This document shows positions 15,117 through 20,219 of a stretch of DNA of 20,219 bases, one piece after another. Position 1 is the stretch's first letter; every line of letters starts with the position of its first letter. The notes under the pieces were generated by a model. That model saw nothing but the letters and a program-made list of their open reading frames with translations. It was not told where the DNA came from and ran no database searches. The DNA comes from Cellvibrionales bacterium UBA5860 (GTDB lineage Bacteria > Pseudomonadota > Gammaproteobacteria > Pseudomonadales > Porticoccaceae). The position numbers and the translations under genes are program-made. The stretch is taken from assembly GCA_002431545.1 (NCBI GenBank), contig DJFY01000085.1:3744-23962 (forward strand), read 5' to 3'.

Positions 15117-15614
15117 TTATACTATCTTTTGATCGGAATGCCCCATAGCACAAACATCAAGAACAAACTCCTCTGGCTTAGATGGAGACACAACTACAGT
15201 ATGAGAGGAGAAACGGAGTACGACAGTACGATGGAGGTCGGTTACATAAGCGCGATAGGCGCCCAAAGTCTTATTGTTAAATGAGCCCGTTATCGAAAAT
15301 AGGCCTCCGTTGCCAAATGCGCGCAGACTCCGGCGCATAGCATTAGGTACGTACTGCGCAGACACTAAGTCAACTAGCGGCAGGCATGTCTTCCAGAATA
15401 AACGGCGTACAAGAATAGCGCCAGGTGTAACTTGATACCCACGAACCGTAAACAATGCGGCACCAAACATGATCGCAAGTGGCAGCAAAGCCAGGCATTT
15501 AACCAACCCGCGTCCGCACGAGATCAAACCGATCGCAGCAGCCACGCATAAAGCGGTGACTAATGTAGAGACGATAATTAGTAACTTACTCCATGGAGCC
15601 TTGTAGTTCTTCAT
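15117..15614 (-). CDS. PH-domain (bPH-like) membrane protein
   Basis: 165 aa. Two transmembrane helices at about 11-31 and 37-57, then a soluble domain from about 58. LGAYRAYVTDLHRTVVLRFSSHTVVVSPSKPEEFV (117-151) is characteristic of bacterial PH domains, small beta-barrel modules on the membrane surface with unknown ligands. No Shine-Dalgarno sequence precedes ATG 15614. The gap to the upstream acetyltransferase gene (117 nt) contains an inverted repeat with a bulged base, GAGCAAACGC / GCGTTTCGCTC. The gene lies in the A+T-richer minus-strand block. Confidence 0.75.
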   Translation of the reverse strand: MKNYKAPWSKLLIIVSTLVTALCVAAAIGLISCGRGLVKCLALLPLAIMFGAALFTVRGYQVTPGAILVRRLFWKTCLPLVDLVSAQYVPNAMRRSLRAFGNGGLFSITGSFNNKTLGAYRAYVTDLHRTVVLRFSSHTVVVSPSKPEEFVLDVCAMGHSDQKIV

Positions 15615-15731
15615 AATATTTTCGTCGTAGTGTGGCCTTTAAATTCTAAAGCCCTGTGCACAAGCGAGCGAAACGCTGTGTACCTATTCCAGCTCCGCCG
15701 TTGTTTGGTGAGGCGTTTGCTCAGCCGGTTA

Positions 15732-16190
15732 TTAAGTGTTGTAGGTATAAAAGTGCCACGTACTTTTGCCTGTATCCATTGAATCATAGAGTTTTTGTGC
15801 AATCTCATTACTTGGTGCAGTAACCCATTGTAGCCTTACCGCGCCATTTCGAGCTGCAAAGTGGCGGCAGTGCTCAATGAGTTTGCGCGCAACACCCATA
15901 CCACGATGATTAGGGCAAGTGTAGAGGTCGCTAAGCACTGCTACCTTCGCTGCGATTGTCGATGCGAAAGTGAAGTAGATGGTGGCAAAGCCAATGACTT
16001 TTCCTGACTCGCTGAAAGAGAACTGGCAGCCAAAGGGGCTGTCTTCACCGAACTGTGAAAAAAACTCGCGGTTTCTTGAGGTCGATATATCTTTGACTTG
16101 GTAGAACTCTTGGTACTGCTCAATCAATGACAATACTTCTTCGAGATTCCGTTCTGACACTGTTTCTATCACTTTATTCCTCGTAGACAT
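15732..16190 (-). CDS. GNAT family N-acetyltransferase
   Basis: 152 aa, normal for a single GNAT domain. The acetyl-CoA binding motif A is LSDLYTCPNHRGMGVARKLI (86-105), with the Q/R-x-x-G-x-G/A loop as R96-G-M-G-V-A. A C-terminal AQKLYDSM (131-138) matches motif B, and the last strand is WHFYTYN. It transfers an acetyl group from acetyl-CoA to an amine; the substrate is unknown. ATG 16190 is not preceded by a Shine-Dalgarno sequence but by GTTAAATG, a GTTRRRY heptamer touching the start codon as in integron cassettes. That match alone is weak, because no matching left arm was found. Confidence 0.85.
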   Translation of the reverse strand: MSTRNKVIETVSERNLEEVLSLIEQYQEFYQVKDISTSRNREFFSQFGEDSPFGCQFSFSESGKVIGFATIYFTFASTIAAKVAVLSDLYTCPNHRGMGVARKLIEHCRHFAARNGAVRLQWVTAPSNEIAQKLYDSMDTGKSTWHFYTYNT

Positions 16191-16239
16191 TTAACAACTA
16201 TATGTAGGGGGCTTGATTGGCAACGAAGCAAGCAGACAA

Positions 16240-16473
16240 TCAAGTGTTCCTGCGATGACAAGTCATGCGCCAAAGTACGACTCTATTTCTATTACACCCT
16301 GTCTGACTAAACGGGAGTTGAGTACTGTGGTCATTTGGATCGGGATACTTTTTCCAAAAGTCAGGTTCGACTATTAACGCCACCTTTTCCATTGACTTTG
16401 AGGTAGCCCAAGCTTCAGTTGATTCGTCGCAATCTACTCGAATGAGATCGAGTAGGGAAATCTCTTCCGGCAA
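16240..16473 (-). CDS. Small protein of unknown function, TTG start
   Basis: 77 aa, not recognised. It starts with TTG at 16473, justified by a strong GGAGGAG (complement of 16484-16490) 10 nt upstream. The N-terminal part (PEEISLLDLIRVDCDESTEAWATSKSMEKVALIVEPDFWKKYPDP) looks like a folded acidic protein; the last 25 residues are rich in Asn, Arg and Cys and look less protein-like, so the original gene may have been truncated or shifted in frame near 16320. Its stop codon lies in an inverted repeat CTTGATTG/CAATCAAG (16212-16219 and 16237-16244). Confidence 0.45.
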   Translation of the reverse strand: MPEEISLLDLIRVDCDESTEAWATSKSMEKVALIVEPDFWKKYPDPNDHSTQLPFSQTGCNRNRVVLWRMTCHRRNT

Positions 16474-16739
16474 TCAGGAAAATCTCCTCCGGACAGTATC
16501 GTTCGTCCGAAACCACGCAGACTGCCCCACGGAGGCCGCGCTCTTTACGGCTGGATTGCACTTTAGCAACTTTTAGCTGCCCGTTTTACGTGCTTTTCCG
16601 CCGAAACCCCGCGGGTATTGAAATCCAGCAAGCTTATGATGTTGCGCGCACAATTATCAGTGTGCACACAGTCGACCGGGCTACTACACTTTTAGATCAA
16701 TATAACAACAATCAAGAACATTCGATCAGGAGAATCACC

Positions 16740-18341
16740 GTGGATGCAAAACTAGCTATCGATTGCCTTCAGCCTGGAAAATGGCAGAACACGCCGGTGA
16801 ATGTGAGGCAGGATTTACTTAAACAGATTCAAAACAACATCGTCCTTTACATGGACGAATTAGTAGTAGCAGATAATAAAGTACGGGGGGTTTCACCCAG
16901 TGACCCGGCCACACGCCATATGGCGGGCACGGCTGCGACTATATCACCCATTGCCAGTAACGTGGCTGCCTGCATTGATATATACAAGCTGCTGGCCAAA
17001 GGCCAGATGCCAAAGCCGCCAAGTATAAAAAAAATCCGGGATGGCCTGTACGATGTACGGGTAGCGCCGCTGAACACGAAAGACAGAATGTTAGCAGGCG
17101 ACAGCAAGGGCTTTCTCCGTATAAAAGGCGAACCGCGGCAAGTCAATCCGTTGGATAAAGAAGGTGGCATTATCGCTGTGCTCGGCGCGGGTAACTACAG
17201 CTCGTCCTTCGAGCTAATCCGCGCCCTGTTTATAGACAACTGCGTGGTCGTACATAAACCCCACCCCATGAATGCACCCAGCGACAAGGTCTGGGAAAAG
17301 GTTTTGAAACCCCTGACGGATCACCAGGCCTTGAGTTACTGCGACCCCGACGGGGGTGAGGCGCTAATAAGAGATACGCGCCTGAAAAAGATTTATTTCA
17401 CCGGCGGCTCGCCAACTGCCAATGCCATTAAAGCTTCCACCCCGGTAGAACTGGTTTCGGAGTGTGGCGGCAACAACCCCTGCATGATCGTCCCCGGTGA
17501 CCGGCCCTGGACCGAAAAAGAGATGCATCACCAGGCGCTACACATTGCCACCTTTGCCAAACTCAACGGCGGCGCAGCCTGTGGTCGAGTACAAACCCTG
17601 GTCACCTGCAGGAATTGGTCACAACGGCGGGAATTTCTCGACGCCGTGCAAACCGCAATAAGGGACGAGACACCGGGCGTCACCAGCTACTATCCCGGTA
17701 GCATGGAAGTGTGGGCAGAGTTTAATAAGCACTACCCCGAAGCAAAAATAATCCAATCCGAAGGTGGCGCCCTACCCAACTCAGACCTACTGTTTATTGA
17801 AGACGTAGAGGAGGACTGTTATGCCACCCAACGGGAAGCATTTTGTCAGGTGGTCGATGAAGTGGCACTCGATACCGCACCCAACGCCGAAGCCTTTTTG
17901 CCCAGCGCCGTGGAATTTGCCAACAGCAAACTTCACGGCACGCTTGGTGCGTCTATCCTGATCGACGAAGACAGCAAAAAGGTTCACGGCAAGCATGTCG
18001 ATCAGGCCGTCACCGATCTCAAATACGGTGCCATTGCCATCAACACCATGGCGCCTTACGCCTGGCTAAACCCCTTCCTGACCTGGGGAGGCAATGAACA
18101 GGGGCAAGAAGTGGTATCCGGCCACGGCAACTTCGGCAATCTGCTCAGCTTTGAAAATATCGAAAAATCCATCATCGAAACCGGCTTTATGTCACCCGGC
18201 CATATGCTGCTGACCAACAAAGAAGTGTTTTACAAGTTGAGCGAGCAATCGGCGCGCTATTACGCCAGGCCCTCATGGGGCGGCATCGGTGCAATGTTGA
18301 TGACGCTGGTGGCGGGGAAGTTCAAAGCCAAGGACTTCTAA
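16740..18341 (+). CDS. Divergent aldehyde dehydrogenase superfamily protein
   Basis: 533 aa from GTG 16740, chosen because AGGAG (16728-16732) stands 7 nt upstream; the frame is open back to 16590, but that part has no ribosome binding site. The ALDH active site is complete but the motifs are unusual: N152 in GAGNYSS (where PWN is normal), K173 in VHKPHP, E241 in SECGGNNP (usually LELGG), and nucleophile C281 in GGAACG (usually GQxC). The EEIFGP motif reads REAFCQVV. It is longer than standard ALDHs, with an unusual C-terminus ending RPSWGGIGAMLMTLVAGKFKAKDF. Probably an NAD(P)-dependent dehydrogenase acting on an aldehyde or acyl-CoA. It is followed 159 nt later by the AldB/ExaC-type gene, suggesting a shared pathway. 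Confidence 0.82.
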   Translation: MDAKLAIDCLQPGKWQNTPVNVRQDLLKQIQNNIVLYMDELVVADNKVRGVSPSDPATRHMAGTAATISPIASNVAACIDIYKLLAKGQMPKPPSIKKIRDGLYDVRVAPLNTKDRMLAGDSKGFLRIKGEPRQVNPLDKEGGIIAVLGAGNYSSSFELIRALFIDNCVVVHKPHPMNAPSDKVWEKVLKPLTDHQALSYCDPDGGEALIRDTRLKKIYFTGGSPTANAIKASTPVELVSECGGNNPCMIVPGDRPWTEKEMHHQALHIATFAKLNGGAACGRVQTLVTCRNWSQRREFLDAVQTAIRDETPGVTSYYPGSMEVWAEFNKHYPEAKIIQSEGGALPNSDLLFIEDVEEDCYATQREAFCQVVDEVALDTAPNAEAFLPSAVEFANSKLHGTLGASILIDEDSKKVHGKHVDQAVTDLKYGAIAINTMAPYAWLNPFLTWGGNEQGQEVVSGHGNFGNLLSFENIEKSIIETGFMSPGHMLLTNKEVFYKLSEQSARYYARPSWGGIGAMLMTLVAGKFKAKDF

Positions 18342-18500
18342 TAGAAAACGCAAAAGATCAGGCAAGCGAAAATACCGTACGCCCAAGTTGGCTGGCACTC
18401 TAAAGAGTTCTGGGCGCAAATTTTGAGCGAGCACTGACACTTCGCCTGACGCGCCACCAAGCCGGAGCTCTTTCGTCAACAATAACAGGAGAAAATTGTC
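18342..18500. other. Spacer between the two aldehyde dehydrogenase genes
   Basis: 159 nt. Contains GGGCGCAAATTTTG at 18412-18425, 75 nt before the next start codon, matching 13 of 14 bases of an element 86 nt before the SDR gene. The AGGAGA at 18487-18492 is the ribosome binding site of the next gene. No terminator is visible, so read-through from the first gene is possible. Confidence 0.4.
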
Positions 18501-19997
18501 ATGTCCTATCAAAGGCCGAAATTTAAAGACCGATACGAAAACTATATTGGTGGTAAATGGGTCCCTCCCGTTGACGGCCAGTACTTCGATGACACATCGC
18601 CTATCGATGGGCAACTGGTATCTCGCGTCCCCCGGTCAAATGCTAAAGACATCGACCTGGCTATTGAAGCCGCTTGGCAGGCGTGGGAAACCTGGGGCAA
18701 AACCAGCGCTGCCGAGCGCAGCGATTTACTTTTTCGTATCGCCGATCGGGTGGAAGAAAACGTCGAAAAGCTGGCGCTCGTTTCAACCTGTGACAACGGC
18801 AAACCAATCCGCGAATCGCTGGGCGGTGACGTGCCCATGATTGCCGACCTGTATCGTTATTATGCGGGCTGCATTCGCGCTGAAGCCGGTAGTATTACCC
18901 ACATCGAACCAGACCTCGTTTCGATGGAAGTGCACGAGCCACTGGGTGTCGTCGCAGCGATTGTGCCCTGGAATTTCCCGATGGCGACAGACGCCGGCAA
19001 AATTATCCCGGCGCTGGCAGCAGGTAACTGCATGGTGTTGAAACCTGCTGAACAGGTACCGGTTCCAATGTTGATTATGATGGAAGTAATTGGCGACCTT
19101 TTGCCACCGGGGGTTCTCAACATCGTCAATGGCTTTGGTACCGAGGCAGGTAAGGCCCTGGCCAGTCATCCGGGTATCCGCAAGATTAGCTTTACCGGCG
19201 AAACCACAACCGGTCGTTTGATTAGCCAATACGCCTCGGACAATATTATCCCTGTCACACTGGAGCTAGGCGGCAAATCGCCAAACATCTTTCTGGAAAG
19301 TGTCATGACTGAGGATGACGACTTTCTCGACAAAGCCATTGAAGGTCTGGTGATGTTTGCTTTTAACCAAGGTCAGGTGTGCACATGTCCGTCTCGAGCC
19401 CTGGTGCAAGAAAGTATCTACGACAAGTTTATGGAGAAATGCCTGGCTCGCGTGGCAGCCATTGATATGGGCGATCCCTACGAGCTGACCACCATGATGG
19501 GTGCCCAGGCCTCTAATGACCAGTACCAGAAGATATTGAGTTATCTGGACCTCGGCAAGCAGGAAGGCGCGGAAGTATTGTGTGGTGGTGAGGCCCATCA
19601 CAATGAAAAATACGCCGATGGCTATTTTATCAAGCCAACGATCTTTAAAGGCCACAACAAAATGCGTATTTTTCAGGAGGAGATATTTGGTCCTGTTTTA
19701 TGTGTCACCACCTTTGTAGATGAAGCTGACGCCCTCGAAATTGCCAACGACACCAGCTATGGCCTTGCTTCTGGCGTCTGGACAAGAGATATCCATCAAG
19801 CGCAAACATTTATCGATGGCATCGAAGCCGGGCGGGTATGGGTCAACTGTTACGGTATTTTCCCAAGCGGAGCTTCCTTTGGCGGCTATAAAAATTCCGG
19901 CATCGGCCGGGAAGGACATCACATGACCCTGGACCACTATCGGCAGACCAAAAACGTATTGATTTCGTACAATAAAAATAAACTGGGATTTTTCTAA
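18501..19997 (+). CDS. AldB/ExaC-type (acetaldehyde) dehydrogenase
   Basis: 498 aa, NAD(P)-dependent oxidation of short aliphatic aldehydes to acids. Active-site residues: N158 (VPWNF), K181 (LKPAE), E255 (TLELGGKSP) and C294 in FNQGQVCTCPSRALVQ. The CTCPSRALVQ segment, the ILSYLDLGKQEGAEVL segment, FQEEIFGPVL and the ending SYNKNKLGFF match the AldB / ExaC (ethanol-oxidation acetaldehyde dehydrogenase) group. The usual FTGSTxxG reads FTGETTTG. Ribosome binding site AGGAGA is 8 nt before ATG. Together with the preceding divergent ALDH it may detoxify or use aldehydes formed from alcohols. No alcohol dehydrogenase gene is visible in the window. Confidence 0.92.
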   Translation: MSYQRPKFKDRYENYIGGKWVPPVDGQYFDDTSPIDGQLVSRVPRSNAKDIDLAIEAAWQAWETWGKTSAAERSDLLFRIADRVEENVEKLALVSTCDNGKPIRESLGGDVPMIADLYRYYAGCIRAEAGSITHIEPDLVSMEVHEPLGVVAAIVPWNFPMATDAGKIIPALAAGNCMVLKPAEQVPVPMLIMMEVIGDLLPPGVLNIVNGFGTEAGKALASHPGIRKISFTGETTTGRLISQYASDNIIPVTLELGGKSPNIFLESVMTEDDDFLDKAIEGLVMFAFNQGQVCTCPSRALVQESIYDKFMEKCLARVAAIDMGDPYELTTMMGAQASNDQYQKILSYLDLGKQEGAEVLCGGEAHHNEKYADGYFIKPTIFKGHNKMRIFQEEIFGPVLCVTTFVDEADALEIANDTSYGLASGVWTRDIHQAQTFIDGIEAGRVWVNCYGIFPSGASFGGYKNSGIGREGHHMTLDHYRQTKNVLISYNKNKLGFF

Positions 19998-20219
19998 CCA
20001 GTCATATAGCCACTTAACAATGAAAGCGACTCTTAAACTATGTGGAGTTAAAGGTTATACGGGGGCTGGTTCACTAATTCTTTGACAGAGGTAGATTCGT
20101 CCTCGTCACAGAACAAATACGTTACCGCATGACCTGCCCCTATTTTCCCGTGGCCCCTGTTATCAGACAGCCTCGCGCTGGAGTAGCGAGCCCAACTCGA
20201 AGCGCGTGTTAAGCGCCAA
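19998..20219. other. Right-end non-coding stretch
   Basis: 222 nt to the window edge with no supported gene. A weak stem CTTAAACT/AGTTAAAG (20033-20054, one mismatch) follows the ALDH stop but has no T run. TTGACA occurs at 20081-20086; no good -10 was identified. Confidence 0.35.

Noticed and set aside
16212..16244. CTTGATTG/CAATCAAG inverted repeat
   Set aside because: 8-bp stems with a 17-nt loop are expected several times by chance in 20 kb, and no T run follows.
16189..16323. attC site before the acetyltransferase gene, ending in GTTAAAT
   Set aside because: The GTTRRRY heptamer touches the start codon as in cassettes, but the upstream ACTCAAC box has no complementary inner arm; the heptamer alone is expected many times by chance.
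4788..20217. Similar 20-mers ending GTGTTAAGCGC near 4797 and 20208
   Set aside because: The exact match is only 11 nt, which is expected by chance many times in a window of this size; there is no shared context.

Overview
The window reads as an ordinary chromosomal stretch of a GC-rich gammaproteobacterium. The best guess is a marine, Cellvibrionales-like aliphatic or aromatic degrader. This rests on gene content (enoyl-CoA hydratase, hot-dog thioesterase, SDR, three aldehyde dehydrogenases, YjgR, YidB-like protein, PspA, di-heme oxidoreductase) and is an inference, since no rRNA or other marker gene is present.

Layout. 184-4086 (+) carries an enoyl-CoA hydratase, a small exported protein, a tandem hot-dog thioesterase-like protein and a coniferyl-aldehyde-dehydrogenase-like ALDH, which fits acyl-CoA and aldehyde catabolism. 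4087-5098 holds a possible remnant of a hydroxyisobutyrate-dehydrogenase-type gene (-), a half-size Gdt1/TMEM165 cation transporter (-) and a palindrome upstream of the SDR gene at 5099-5956. 6305-8745 carries an 84-aa small protein, a YidB/DUF937 protein and the HerA-like ATPase YjgR. 8837-11712 is a divergent module: an XRE-type regulator (-) facing a PspA/IM30 homologue that overlaps a polytopic membrane protein (+), separated by a very A+T-rich promoter region with two palindromes. 11713-12548 is a long non-coding stretch before a secreted di-heme (CxxCH x2) oxidoreductase.

14100-16560 is visibly A+T-richer than the rest, and its four supported genes all lie on the minus strand: an unidentified 77-aa protein, a GNAT acetyltransferase, a PH-domain membrane protein and an orphan MraZ-like protein. 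It also holds an attC-like inverted repeat and several hairpins. It looks like an acquired accessory block, perhaps a degenerate integrase-less cassette cluster. From 16740 the catabolic theme returns with a divergent 533-aa ALDH followed by an AldB/ExaC-type acetaldehyde dehydrogenase.

I found no rRNA, tRNA, CRISPR array, transposase or integrase. The parts most worth a second look are the XRE/PspA/membrane-protein module, the orphan MraZ with its attC-like neighbour, and the paired ALDHs. None is proven to be a new system.
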